NCBI GenBank assembly: GCA_964402995.1
Contig: CAYOEA010000018.1
Location: forward strand, 1 to 15,742
Length of the DNA stretch: 15,742 nt
Direction: 5' to 3'
From: GCA-2686295 sp964402995
GTDB taxonomy: Archaea; Nanobdellota; Nanobdellia; Woesearchaeales; GCA-2686295
In this document: positions 5,642 through 15,600 of the stretch, piece after piece
Numbering within the stretch: the stretch's first letter is position 1
Layout of the letters: each line of letters starts with the position of its first letter
Notes under the pieces: generated by a model
What the model was told of the DNA's origin: nothing
What the model saw: the letters and a program-made list of their open reading frames with translations, nothing else
Databases searched by the model: none
Made by a program: the position numbers and the translations under genes

Positions 5642-7120
5642 ATGAAACCATTCATATCCAAGTCAAAATACCTTGTAGGAACACAGTGTGATAAAGCTTT
5701 ATGGATTCATTATAATGCAAAAGTTGAACTTCCACCTATTGATGATGCTACTCAAGTTTTATTTGATAATGGTCATGAAGTTGGCGAACTTGCTAAAGAA
5801 TTTTTTCCTGGTGGTATTGATGTGGAGTGGGATTTAGGAAAACCTGAAGCAGTTATTGAGGCCTCTAAACCATTATTTTCTAAAAGAGTTCCTTTATACG
5901 AAGCAGGTTTAGAGTTTGAGCGTGCTTATGCTCGTTTTGATATTCTTAATCCTGTAGGTGATGATGAATGGGATTTAATTGAAGTAAAAAGCAGTTCTAG
6001 TGTTAAGGATGTTCATTGGGTTGATGTTGCACTTCAGAAGTTTATCATGGAAGGTAATGGTTACAAAGTTCGAGATTGTTATGTCATGGTTCTTAACAAA
6101 GAATATGTTAAACAAGGACCTATTAATGTTAAAGAATTGTTTGTTTTAGTTAATGTTAATGAACAAGTAGCAGAGTTAATGCCTCATGTTCAAGATAATC
6201 TTAATCATATGACTAAAGTTATTGCTTTAAAAAACAGACCAAAAGTTGAAATTGGACCTCATTGTACTAAATGTAAAAAATGGTATGATTGTCCATTAGC
6301 TGATAAGTGTTGGGACTTTTTACCTGAAGATAATGTTTTTGACCTAACTAGAGTTGGAAAAAAAGGATGGGATTTGTTAAATGACGGAATCTTAAGCATA
6401 AAAGATATTCCTCCAAGTTGCAAATTAACAGATAAACAAGCAATACAAAAAGATACAGTTGTTAATAATGAAAAGCATGTTGATTCTGCAGCAATTAAAG
6501 CTTTTTTAGGCACATTAAAGTATCCAATACATTACTTTGACTTTGAAACCTTTAGTCCTGCAGTACCCATGTATGATGGTATGAAACCATATCAACATGT
6601 ACCTTTTCAATTTTCTCTTCATATACAACGAGAAGATGGAACAGTTGAACATATTCAGCATTTACATGATGGAAAAGATGATCCAAGACCTAAACTATTG
6701 GAATCAATGAAAAACTCATTTTTGGATACGGGAAGTGTGGTTGTATATTACCAAAGTTTTGAAAGAAGTAAATTATTAGAGTTGGCTGAAAGTTTTCCTG
6801 CGTACTCTGATTGGGCAAATTCAATTATAGCAAGATTTACAGATTTATATGAACCATTCTCAAAATTCTATTATTATAATCCAAGCCAAAAAGGAAGTGC
6901 ATCGCTAAAATATACGATGCCTGCAATAACAGGAAAAGGATATGAAGATTTAGCAATTGGAAATGGATTTGCAACAATGATGGCGTATGATAAAATCACG
7001 TTTAAAGAAGTAAGTGAAGAAGAGAAAAAGAAGATAAGGGAAGATATGTTAGAATATTGTGGGCAGGATACGGAAGGGATGATTTGGATGATTGATAAAT
7101 TAAAGGAGATAACAAAATGA
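5642..7120 (+). CDS. DUF2779 protein: Cas4-like nuclease fused to DEDD exonuclease
   Basis: A 492-residue two-domain nuclease. The N-terminal domain (1-225) is a Cas4/RecB-like PD-(D/E)XK nuclease: H45 in GHEVGELAKEFFPGG, RFDIL (D100), LIEVKSS (E114, K116) and Q132. An iron-sulfur cluster is suggested by C16 with C208, C211, C217 and C223. A short helical segment (FDLTRVGKKGWDLL) resembles a helix-hairpin-helix linker. The C-terminal domain (295-492) is the DUF2779 RNase H-like exonuclease: YFDFETFSP (D300, E302), YYQSFERSKL, FTDLYEPF (D401) and YCGQDTEGM (D476). The architecture and length match full-length DUF2779 proteins, which are thought to process DNA ends, though the function is not well established. 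It starts two bases after the previous stop, and its TGA overlaps the next ATG (ATGA). Confidence 0.85.
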   Translation: MKPFISKSKYLVGTQCDKALWIHYNAKVELPPIDDATQVLFDNGHEVGELAKEFFPGGIDVEWDLGKPEAVIEASKPLFSKRVPLYEAGLEFERAYARFDILNPVGDDEWDLIEVKSSSSVKDVHWVDVALQKFIMEGNGYKVRDCYVMVLNKEYVKQGPINVKELFVLVNVNEQVAELMPHVQDNLNHMTKVIALKNRPKVEIGPHCTKCKKWYDCPLADKCWDFLPEDNVFDLTRVGKKGWDLLNDGILSIKDIPPSCKLTDKQAIQKDTVVNNEKHVDSAAIKAFLGTLKYPIHYFDFETFSPAVPMYDGMKPYQHVPFQFSLHIQREDGTVEHIQHLHDGKDDPRPKLLESMKNSFLDTGSVVVYYQSFERSKLLELAESFPAYSDWANSIIARFTDLYEPFSKFYYYNPSQKGSASLKYTMPAITGKGYEDLAIGNGFATMMAYDKITFKEVSEEEKKKIREDMLEYCGQDTEGMIWMIDKLKEITK

Positions 7121-7878
7121 GTAAATTAACTTGGATAAATCAAATATATGATTATGTGGAATTTTATTATTGGGAACCTCAGCATTTAGGTAAAAAAACA
7201 CCTAAGGGAAAAGGTGGGAAAAAAAGCTTAGAAAAATTCAGAACAAGTTTAAGAAAGCAAGAAGTTCCTTTGAATAATTCATTTAATATATTGTTTCATT
7301 TATTACCTCAAGAACTAAAACAAAAGTTATTATCAAGTTTTAAAAAACTAAATTATAAACATTCAGAAATTGTAATTAATAAATTAACTGAAAAAACGAA
7401 TGGTGTATTGCAACCTGATGTTACAATTTTAACTGAAAATTATAAAGGATTCATAGAACTAAAAGTAGATGCGAGTTTAAGTTCAAATCAAATATACAAA
7501 TATATTTTAGGACATGTCAAATGGGAAGAAAGTAAAAAACCATTTTTATTTTTATTGATTAAAAAAGATTTAGTTAAACAATGGAATTCTAAAGAAAGAA
7601 AATATATATTTGATATAAACTCATTATTAAAATATTTACAAACGTCTTTTAATATGCCTAAAAAATTAGGAAAGGAAGATATTACTTGCTATCATAAAGA
7701 GATGGGTAAAGTAATTGATAATTTAGAAATTGCAGTTTTCAAATGGTCAGAATTATATTCTTTTTTGGAAAAAGAAGTTAAGAACTATGAATCAAATGAA
7801 ACAGTGAAAATTTTAATTGAGGATTTTATGAATGATTTAGCATCTGACAAAAGAAAATTAAATGAACAGAAGGTGTAA
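7117..7878 (+). CDS. PD-(D/E)XK-like hypothetical protein
   Basis: A 253-residue protein with no family I can name. A compact nuclease-like signature sits in the middle: LQPDVTIL (P100-D101), then GFIELKVD (E114-x-K116), then SSNQIYKYILGH, where Q125 and Y128 match the Q-x-x-x-Y helix seen in restriction-like enzymes. Upstream lies a basic segment (GKKTPKGKGGKK) that may contact nucleic acid. The C-terminal 100 residues are mainly helical, with FKWSELYSFLEKEVK. The start is secure: GGAG (7105-7108) lies eight bases before an ATG that overlaps the DUF2779 stop. The spacing of the D and E-x-K elements supports the fold, but one motif in a low-complexity protein is moderate evidence only. Confidence 0.6.
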   Translation: MSKLTWINQIYDYVEFYYWEPQHLGKKTPKGKGGKKSLEKFRTSLRKQEVPLNNSFNILFHLLPQELKQKLLSSFKKLNYKHSEIVINKLTEKTNGVLQPDVTILTENYKGFIELKVDASLSSNQIYKYILGHVKWEESKKPFLFLLIKKDLVKQWNSKERKYIFDINSLLKYLQTSFNMPKKLGKEDITCYHKEMGKVIDNLEIAVFKWSELYSFLEKEVKNYESNETVKILIEDFMNDLASDKRKLNEQKV

Positions 7879-7879
7879 A

Positions 7880-8452
7880 ATGATAACTAAAAAAATTATA
7901 CAAGCAATTGACTTTGCAATTGATAAACATAGAAATCAAACTCGTAAAGGCAAAACTGTTCCTTACATAGTTCATCCTTTAGATGTTATGAATATCTTAC
8001 TTAAAGAAGAAGGTTTGCCTGAAGAGTTAATCATTGCAGGTGTTTGTCATGATTTAGTTGAAGATACTGATACGTCTCTTGATGAGATTAAAGAATTATT
8101 TGGAGAAGAAGTTGCTAAATTAGTTGATAGTGATTCAGAACCTGAAGAATTAAAGAAAAATCCTAATGAAAAAGAAACTTGGAAAGAAAGAAAACAAGAT
8201 ACAATAGATAGAGTTTCTAAAGGAAATGAATTTGAAAAAATGCTTGCTTGTGCAGATAAACTAGCTAATTTAACAGATATTAAAGCAGATTTAGATGTTG
8301 GTGTTGATATATTTGGAATGATGAATGCTCCAAAAGAACAGCAAAAATGGTATTATGAATCAATGTTGGAATCGTTTAGAACAGGAGAGAGTATTGAAGA
8401 AAATAGGATGTATAAGTTATTAGGGGAAAAAATAATAGAGGTTTTTGAATAA
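7880..8452 (+). CDS. HD-domain hydrolase, RelA/SpoT (MESH1-like) type
   Basis: A 190-residue single HD domain of the type that hydrolyses (p)ppGpp to GDP/GTP plus pyrophosphate. Motifs, numbered from this start: TRKGKTVPYIVHP (H32), CHDLVEDT (H57, D58, E61, D62), WKERKQ and ADKLANLTDI (D126, N130). They match the metal site and active-site order of SpoT and small alarmone hydrolases. There is no synthetase, TGS or ACT domain, so it is hydrolase-only. I choose the ATG at 7880 because AGAAGGTG precedes it and it lies one base after the previous stop; an in-frame ATG at 7862 would add six residues. Between nuclease genes and downstream of a CARF regulator it may clear a nucleotide signal or toxic nucleotide, which is inference. 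Confidence 0.85.
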   Translation: MITKKIIQAIDFAIDKHRNQTRKGKTVPYIVHPLDVMNILLKEEGLPEELIIAGVCHDLVEDTDTSLDEIKELFGEEVAKLVDSDSEPEELKKNPNEKETWKERKQDTIDRVSKGNEFEKMLACADKLANLTDIKADLDVGVDIFGMMNAPKEQQKWYYESMLESFRTGESIEENRMYKLLGEKIIEVFE

Positions 8453-9607
8453 ATGGACACTAACACTAAAGAACTAAAATACATGGAAAAAATCAAGAAT
8501 GATATAGATGAACGTATGTATGATCTTTTAATTAGACACCTGATTAACCACCATGATAGGGTCCGTAAGAGTGGTAAAAATAAAGATTCATTTGTAACTT
8601 TACTTGATAAAGCAATTACAAATCTTAGAAAAGGAGTTAATAGTTATAATAAGATTCATTTTTATCGTTATACTTTAATTTGTTGTAATGCTGTTTTAGT
8701 TTATGATACTAAAAGACAAGATATTAAAGATTTAAAGAAAGAGATAATTGAAGATTATACTGCTTCAGAACATGATTCTGATGACAAAATCCCTCTTAAT
8801 TACCAAATTAATGAAGTTCGTTTAACTTATGACACTAGTTATTTGTGTTATTTGATTAAAAAGATGATTGATTTAAAAGAATGGGATAAGGCGCTTTATT
8901 GTTGGCACACTGTCAATCTAATTGAACCTGATAAAGAAGAGTTAGAAGAATATTATGATTTAATAAAATTAAATATTGTTGATTCTGAAATAAAAGAAAT
9001 TGATTTTGAAAAACCTTCAGGAATGATTTTGGCTTTAGATTCAAACGTCGTTATTTCCAGAATATTTTATGATGTTGGAGACTACAGACTTGGAAGCAAA
9101 TCAAAGTATGATTTAGAGAAATTAGAGCATAATAATTCATTTATCATAACCAAATCAACAGTTGAAGAAGTACAAAAACACTTAGATTTCCAATTAATTT
9201 CAATAAAAAGGGTTTGTAGAAACCAAGAAAGATTCAATTATGAAGAAATTGAAATTACTTTAAAAAAAAGATTTGAAAAAGTAATTGAGACCTATTCATT
9301 AAAAGAAGAAATCCAAGTTGATGAAGAAATCATTAATAGAATAAAAGAATTTTATCAAAAACATCTGAATAAGTTAGAAGAAATAATGCTTGCAAAAATA
9401 AGAAGTAAATATGTTTCACATAAATTAAGAAAATTAAGTCAAAGGGATAGTTTAATGCCTGAAGAAGGAGATATGACTTTATTAGCGGAAGTAATTAAAT
9501 TGGATAAAACTTCAGAGAAAGAAGTTGGCATATTGACAGAGGATAAAGACTTTGTTGAGTTCATTGGCAGTATTGAAGATGAATTTGGAATTAAAGTATA
9601 CAAGTGA
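8453..9607 (+). CDS. Large PIN-domain protein with helical N-terminus
   Basis: A 384-residue protein. Residues 1-185 are predominantly helical and include repeat-like segments (MIDLKEWDKALYCWHTVNLI, EELEEYYDLIKL) reminiscent of TPR-like helical pairs, but no clear repeat. The PIN core follows: LALDSNVV (D196), STVEEVQKH (E238/E239), EEGDMTLLAE (D340) and LTEDKDF (E363, D364, D366), so the acidic metal-binding set is complete. About 100 charged helical residues separate E239 from D340, as in the PIN protein at 377-1387. Predicted activity is single-strand RNA cleavage. The ATG follows the HD gene's TAA directly (TAAATG), with AGAGG (8437-8441) upstream. It is too large for a classical VapC toxin, and no VapB-like antitoxin gene adjoins it. 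Confidence 0.75.
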   Translation: MDTNTKELKYMEKIKNDIDERMYDLLIRHLINHHDRVRKSGKNKDSFVTLLDKAITNLRKGVNSYNKIHFYRYTLICCNAVLVYDTKRQDIKDLKKEIIEDYTASEHDSDDKIPLNYQINEVRLTYDTSYLCYLIKKMIDLKEWDKALYCWHTVNLIEPDKEELEEYYDLIKLNIVDSEIKEIDFEKPSGMILALDSNVVISRIFYDVGDYRLGSKSKYDLEKLEHNNSFIITKSTVEEVQKHLDFQLISIKRVCRNQERFNYEEIEITLKKRFEKVIETYSLKEEIQVDEEIINRIKEFYQKHLNKLEEIMLAKIRSKYVSHKLRKLSQRDSLMPEEGDMTLLAEVIKLDKTSEKEVGILTEDKDFVEFIGSIEDEFGIKVYK

Positions 9608-9613
9608 TATAAT

Positions 9614-12600
9614 ATGGAAGCGAAATTTTCAAAAGGACAAGTTGTAAAATTAATCAATACTGATAAAGTAGGGGTTATATGTGAAGATCCTAAGTTTATC
9701 TCAGGAGAAGTCCATTATGCTCTGTACATAGAAAATTGTCAAAAAACATACTCAGAGGATAGTTTAGAACTTGCAAAATCAAAATCAAAGGATTTAGTTT
9801 CTCAATTTGATGAGAATAATTATTCCAACCTAGTAGATTTCAACAACTACCTAACATTTATTAAGATAGAAAGACCATTATCAAATAACTTATATGCATT
9901 CTTATCATCAAGAACAGAATTTCTAATTCACCAATTTAAACCAGTTATCAAATTTCTTAAATCACCTTATCAAAGACTTTTCATTGCAGACGAAGTAGGG
10001 GTTGGTAAAACTATTGAAGCAGGAATAATTTATACTGAATTATTATCAAGATTCAATATGAAAAATGTATTATTTATTTGTCCTTCTTCTTTACGTTATA
10101 AATGGCAAAAAGAATTAAGAAAAAGATTTTCTGAAGATTTTGGAATATTAGACTCAAAATCAATAAAACTTTTTTTTAAGAAATTTGAAAGAAATCCTAA
10201 TGGAGTTCAATTAAAAGCCATAGCATCAATGCAAATGTTAAGAGCAGAAGGCATCTTAGACCAATTTGAGAAATTACAAATTCCATGGGATTTAATCCTG
10301 ATAGATGAAGCACATCACATGCGCAATGAAGGGACTAGAACACATAATTTAGGGAAGATTCTATCTAATACTGCTGAAAGTATGATTATGATGTCTGCAA
10401 CGCCTTTACAGCTTGGTAATCGTGATTTGTTTAATTTATTTAAAATTTTAATGCCTGAAGAATTTAACAATTTTGACACATTTGAAGATCAAATCAAACC
10501 AAATGAATTCATTAATTTAGCAGTTACCAAACTTTCAAAAAAAGAAAGCGCTAAAGAAATATTAACTCAGTTAACAAAAGTTGAGGATACATCTCAAGAA
10601 AGTAGATTCTTATCAAATCCTAATTACATTGCTGCCAAGAAAATACTATTAAAGAATGAGTTAGATCATAGCGATATAATAGTTTTACAAAAAATATTAA
10701 GTGAGCTGAATGTTCTTGCAAATATTTATACCCGTACAAAGAAAAAAGAAATCAGCATAGAATCACCTATTAGAGAACCAATCACAATTCAAGTAACATT
10801 AACTGAAGATGAATTTACTTATTACAAATTAGTAGGAGATTTATTTCTGAAATTAAACCCTGGTGTTCCACCTGGTTTTATTCTACAAATGCCTTTAAGA
10901 CAAGTTGCAAGTTGCATTCCTGCATCGGTTGATTATTTAAAGAGTATTTGTACTGCAGGCGAAATTGACTTATCTAAAGAAGACTTAGATGAAGACGATG
11001 AAGAGGATGGAAAACTTTCATTAACAAAAGGAGATGTAGGAAATATCAGAGAACTAATTAATTTTGCTGAGACAAAATTAGTTTCACCAGATTCAAAATC
11101 TATCATGTTTGTGAAAACTATTGATGAAATTTTAAATAAAAAAAAGATAAAGAAAATAATAATTTTTTCCTTCTTTAAACGAACTTTGAGATTTTTACAA
11201 AAAGAGCTTCAAAAAAAAGGTTTTAAAGTGGCTAAGATCGATGGCGATGTTCCTTTTATTGAAAGAGAGACTATTTTTGATGAATTCGCAGATCCTGATG
11301 GCTATCAAATATTACTATCATCCGAAGTAGGTGGTGAAGGTTTAGACATGCAGTTCTGTAATTGTATGATAAATTATGATTTGCCTTGGAATCCTATGCG
11401 TATTGAACAACGAATAGGAAGACTTGATAGATATGGTCAATTAAGTCCAAAAATTCACATATATAATTTCTCGGTAGAAAATACTATTGAATCAAATATT
11501 TTCTTAAGACTGTGTAATAGAATAGGAGTTTTTGAGCAATATGTAGGAGAATTAGAACCAATATTAGGCGAAGCTATAAAACAATTAACAAGCGAATTAG
11601 TTAATACTAATCTTACTTCTGAACAACAACAACAAAAAGCAGATCAAATAGCACTTGTAATTGAGAAAAAGAAAAAAGATTTAGAAGTCTTTGATAATGA
11701 TAGGAAGAAATTCATTGGTCAAGATAATTATTTCACAGAAGAAATATCAAATATTCAAAAACAAGAACGATTTATAACACCAAACGAAATAAAAAGTTTA
11801 GTAGTAATGTTTTTAGAAGAAAACTATGTGAAAACAAAGATTTCAAAAGGAACTGATTTAACAATTACAATAAAACCTGATGATGAGTTCAGAGAATTTG
11901 TAAGAAATAATATTTTTACAAGAAAAGATGTTAGTACAGAATTCACTGAGAAATTCTTAGATTTAATAAATCAAGATTCATTCAAAATCACTTTTGATTA
12001 TAAAACTGCCAATAACTATCCTGATATTGAATTCATAACTTTGAGACATAATCTCATTAAAGGAATTGTTTCATTCTATGAAAAAAAAGAATTTAATAGA
12101 ATTACAAAGGTTTCTTACCAAGATTCTAATTTAGATATAAAAGGAGATTTTATGTTTTTTATTTATTTATTAGAAATAAAAGGTTATACACGTTCTTTAA
12201 CTTTTGTTCCTGTTGTAATTGATTACAAAACTTCAAAAGTTAATGATGAATTATCTAAAAAGTTATTTCACATACTTAAGAATTCAGAAGATAATATGAA
12301 TGACCAAATAAAAGATAATGAACTTATAAAGAACTGTGAATCAGTATCATTACAATATGTTATTGGACAAAAGAAGGAAAAGAAACAAGAATTAGAAACA
12401 GTTAATGAATCATTAGTTAGCGATATGATTGCTAGTTTGAAACAATCACATAATATTAAAATTAGAAATATAGACAGTCTAATCAATAGAATGAAGTCTG
12501 ATTTGAATGAACGAACAGAAAAAATAGTTAAAATGAAAGAAGCTCAAAGAGCAAATGTTACAAGGAACTTTGAAACAAGAAAAATTGAGTTCGAGTCAAA

Positions 12601-12658
12601 AAAGAAAATAATAGTTAGCCATGAAGTAATCGCAGGAGGGTTCTTGAATGTCAATTAA
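9614..12658 (+). CDS. SNF2/RapA-like ATPase helicase
   Basis: A 1014-residue superfamily 2 DNA translocase. The N-terminus (about 5-55) is a short strand-rich, SH3/KOW-like module. The ATPase motifs are intact: ADEVGVGKT (125-133, Walker A), FICPSSL, IDEAHHMRN (DEAH 231-234), MSATPLQLG (261-264), IIIFSFFKRT, SSEVGGEGLDMQ (569-580) and QRIGRLDRYGQ (599-609). The DEVGxGKTIEAG form of Walker A is typical of the RapA-like branch that includes DrmD of DISARM and other phage-defence helicases. An acidic loop lies near 455-466. After 640 the protein is helical and ends in a charged coiled coil (about 900-1000). The start has GTGAT overlapping the previous stop as a ribosome binding site. The end overlaps the GHKL gene by 11 bases, pointing to a helicase-ATPase partnership. 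No nuclease domain is seen. Confidence 0.88.
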   Translation: MEAKFSKGQVVKLINTDKVGVICEDPKFISGEVHYALYIENCQKTYSEDSLELAKSKSKDLVSQFDENNYSNLVDFNNYLTFIKIERPLSNNLYAFLSSRTEFLIHQFKPVIKFLKSPYQRLFIADEVGVGKTIEAGIIYTELLSRFNMKNVLFICPSSLRYKWQKELRKRFSEDFGILDSKSIKLFFKKFERNPNGVQLKAIASMQMLRAEGILDQFEKLQIPWDLILIDEAHHMRNEGTRTHNLGKILSNTAESMIMMSATPLQLGNRDLFNLFKILMPEEFNNFDTFEDQIKPNEFINLAVTKLSKKESAKEILTQLTKVEDTSQESRFLSNPNYIAAKKILLKNELDHSDIIVLQKILSELNVLANIYTRTKKKEISIESPIREPITIQVTLTEDEFTYYKLVGDLFLKLNPGVPPGFILQMPLRQVASCIPASVDYLKSICTAGEIDLSKEDLDEDDEEDGKLSLTKGDVGNIRELINFAETKLVSPDSKSIMFVKTIDEILNKKKIKKIIIFSFFKRTLRFLQKELQKKGFKVAKIDGDVPFIERETIFDEFADPDGYQILLSSEVGGEGLDMQFCNCMINYDLPWNPMRIEQRIGRLDRYGQLSPKIHIYNFSVENTIESNIFLRLCNRIGVFEQYVGELEPILGEAIKQLTSELVNTNLTSEQQQQKADQIALVIEKKKKDLEVFDNDRKKFIGQDNYFTEEISNIQKQERFITPNEIKSLVVMFLEENYVKTKISKGTDLTITIKPDDEFREFVRNNIFTRKDVSTEFTEKFLDLINQDSFKITFDYKTANNYPDIEFITLRHNLIKGIVSFYEKKEFNRITKVSYQDSNLDIKGDFMFFIYLLEIKGYTRSLTFVPVVIDYKTSKVNDELSKKLFHILKNSEDNMNDQIKDNELIKNCESVSLQYVIGQKKEKKQELETVNESLVSDMIASLKQSHNIKIRNIDSLINRMKSDLNERTEKIVKMKEAQRANVTRNFETRKIEFESKKKIIVSHEVIAGGFLNVN
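12634..12640 (+). promoter_or_regulatory. Ribosome binding site for the GHKL ATPase gene inside the helicase gene
   Basis: AGGAGGG lies seven bases before the ATG at 12648, inside the last codons of the helicase gene. It confirms the overlapping start and suggests the two proteins are made together. Confidence 0.75.
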
Positions 12659-15600
12659 AGCAGAAGAAACCATCCAAAAAATAAGAGAACGATTTAGTCC
12701 TTTATTCAAGCAAGAAGGTGATGTTACAACACCTACTGATTTAGGTATACCGGGTTTTAATTCAACTAAAGCGTTTATCAATAATTTTTCAAAAATAGAC
12801 CATTTTGTCATAGAGCTTATACAAAATGCAGAGGACAGTCAATCAAAAGAATTTAAACTTATTATTGAAGAAAATAAAATAACTATAATTAATAATGGTA
12901 AAGAATTTGATAATAATGATGTAAAAGCCTTATGTAGTTTTGGAGAAGGAACAAAAAAAGATAAACCTGAATATATAGGTTTTTTTGGTGCAGGTTTTAA
13001 ATCAGTATTTAAGATATCTAATAATCCTGAAATTTATTCTGGTGAATTTAAATTTAGATTTGATAATAATACCTTCTATATACCTACAATTATAAATAAT
13101 TCTAATCCTCATCCAAGAAATACAACTGTAATACTTCCTTTTAGAAAAGAATTAACCCCTAATAAATTAAATGATATTGAAAATCAAATTTCCAATTTAA
13201 AACCTGAAATAATATTGTTCTTAAAACATTTAGAAAAAATTGTAATAGTAAATAAAATTAGGAATGAAGAAATAATTTTTCATAAAAAACTAAAAAATGA
13301 TTTCTATGAATTATATAATAAACAAAAATTAGTTGGAAGATGGATTGTAAAAAATAAAAGATTTCCTATTGACGATGTTGCTTTTAACTCATTAGAAAAA
13401 GATGAACGAGAAAAAAGAGAAAAAGCAAAAATAAGAGCAGTCCATGTAGCATTTAATATTGATGGAAATAATAATTTACAAGAAACACAAGGAAAATTAT
13501 TTGCATTTTTACCTACAAAATATGACACTGGTCTTAAATTTTTAATTAACTCAGATTTTATTATAACTCCTGATAGAGAAAAAATTAATGAAGATTCTTA
13601 TTGGAATGAATGGCTCTTTAAATGTGCTGGTAAGTTGATAAATGAATGTGTTGAAGAATTTAAAAAAAACGATATTTTAAAATATCAATTTTACAAAATT
13701 CTTCCAAAAAGATATGAAACTTCAAATAGAATAACTCAAAATTTATTTGAAGAAATTCATAATTATTTTCTAGAAGAAAAAGTTGCTATAACTGAAGATG
13801 GTGTTTGGACTACATTACAAAACGTTTATTATTTAGATAATTCGGAATTTGAAATATTAAATCTTTTAACTAATAAAGAATTTTTAGAACTTACATCAAG
13901 AAAAGTTTTAAGTCAAAAACTAGAATTTGGTTGTGTTGAATTTTTGAAAGGAATCTATTTAGAAGATTACAATACAGATAAATTTATAGACTTATTAAAA
14001 ACACTAAATAATTCTGATTGGATAAAACAAAAAAAAACTAAATGGTTCATGGATTTGTTCACATTCATATCAAATAAATATGGTACAACAAGTTCGAATA
14101 TTCTTACAAAGATAAAAGATTTAAAAGTAATAAAATTAGGAGATAATTCTTTTTTTTCACTTGAGGATATAGAAAAAAATACTCCTGCTAAATCAATTTA
14201 TTATCCTTCTAAAGAGTTAAATATAGATGATGAATTAAAAAAGTTTTTTTCTGATGATATAAAATTTTTAAATACTGAAATATATTCTTTATTACAAACA
14301 GATTATAAACATTTATCTCAATTTTTTAGATTTACTTTAAATAGATATATTAAAGAAATAGATTATTCTAATCTTATAAATGATTTTATACTTCTTAAAT
14401 TTGAATCTGATTCGTATTCAAACCAAGAATTAATGGGTTTAACACATTATATAGCATCTAAATTCGATGAATTAAATGAAGAAATAAAGAATAATGTCAG
14501 AGATAAAATTAAATTAAGAACAAAATCTGACAGGTGGGTTAAACCAAAAAATATTTTTTTCTCAAAAATTTATTCAGGTGATGATTTGTTTGATCAATTA
14601 TCAGAAATTGATTCAGTAAATGTATTATCAAAAGAATATTTAGAAATTAAGTCAAACAAGACTGAATGGTTTGATTTTTTTAAAAAAATTGGCATATCAT
14701 CTAAGTTTCCAATCGAAGAACTAGGAAGTGTAAGAAATGGGATTGGTGGTTGGGATGAAAGTAAAACTTGTCCCATCTTAGTAAATGTTTTTGAAAAAAT
14801 ATCTGATTTTGAAAAAACAAAAAGAATTAAAGTTGCAAAAAAAATATTTAAAACTATTGATGATGATTGGTCATATTATAAAGATCATTTATTTATTACA
14901 AAATATGATGAAAAGAAAGATTCAGGTGAAATAATAGAAATAACACCAATAGAAACTCCTACTGAATTTCTAAATATTCTTAAAGAATCTCATTGGATTC
15001 CCAACACTAGTGATGATTTTTTCCCTTCAAACGAACTATTTCTTGATATAGAAATTATTAAAAATTATGATAAAACTCTTCCAAGAATTAATATTGGTTA
15101 TAAATTAGATAATAAAGATTTAATAGATAAATTAAGTATAAGAGACAAACTTGAGGTTGAAGTATATATTTCAAATTTAAGAACTTTAAAAAAGAATAAG
15201 AAATCTTTTGGATATAGTGATGTGGAAGAAATTTATCTTAATATTTTGGCTTCTTTAAAAAAAACAACTGAAAAAAAGAAAGAAGAAATAAAAGAATTAT
15301 TTGAAATTGAAGATTTAATATTTCTCCCATCTAAAAATTGTCCTAATTTCTGGACCAATTCTAAAGATGCATTTCTTTGCCATAATAAATTTATTAAAGA
15401 TTATATTTCAGGAATATCTAATTTATATAATGAAAAAGTATGTTCTAAATTATTTACTGATATTTTAAATATCACAGAAGAAAGTCCTAGCGGGAAAAAT
15501 TACTTACAAGCAATTGATAATATTAAAGAATTGAAATTAAATAAAAAAATAAAAGAAGATGTGTTAAGATTTTATTTTGAATTAAATGATGATTTTGAGA

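Noticed and set aside
7862..7879. Earlier ATG for the HD hydrolase
   Set aside because: It would add only NRRC-type residues absent from the family, and the ATG at 7880 follows AGAAGGTG directly.
8453..9607. VapBC toxin-antitoxin pair
   Set aside because: The PIN protein is 384 residues with a long insert, unlike a VapC of about 130 residues, and neither neighbour resembles a VapB antitoxin.
11626..11634. CAACAACAA run as a microsatellite or repeat element
   Set aside because: It encodes the poly-Gln stretch QQQQ inside the helicase and is too short to call a repeat feature.
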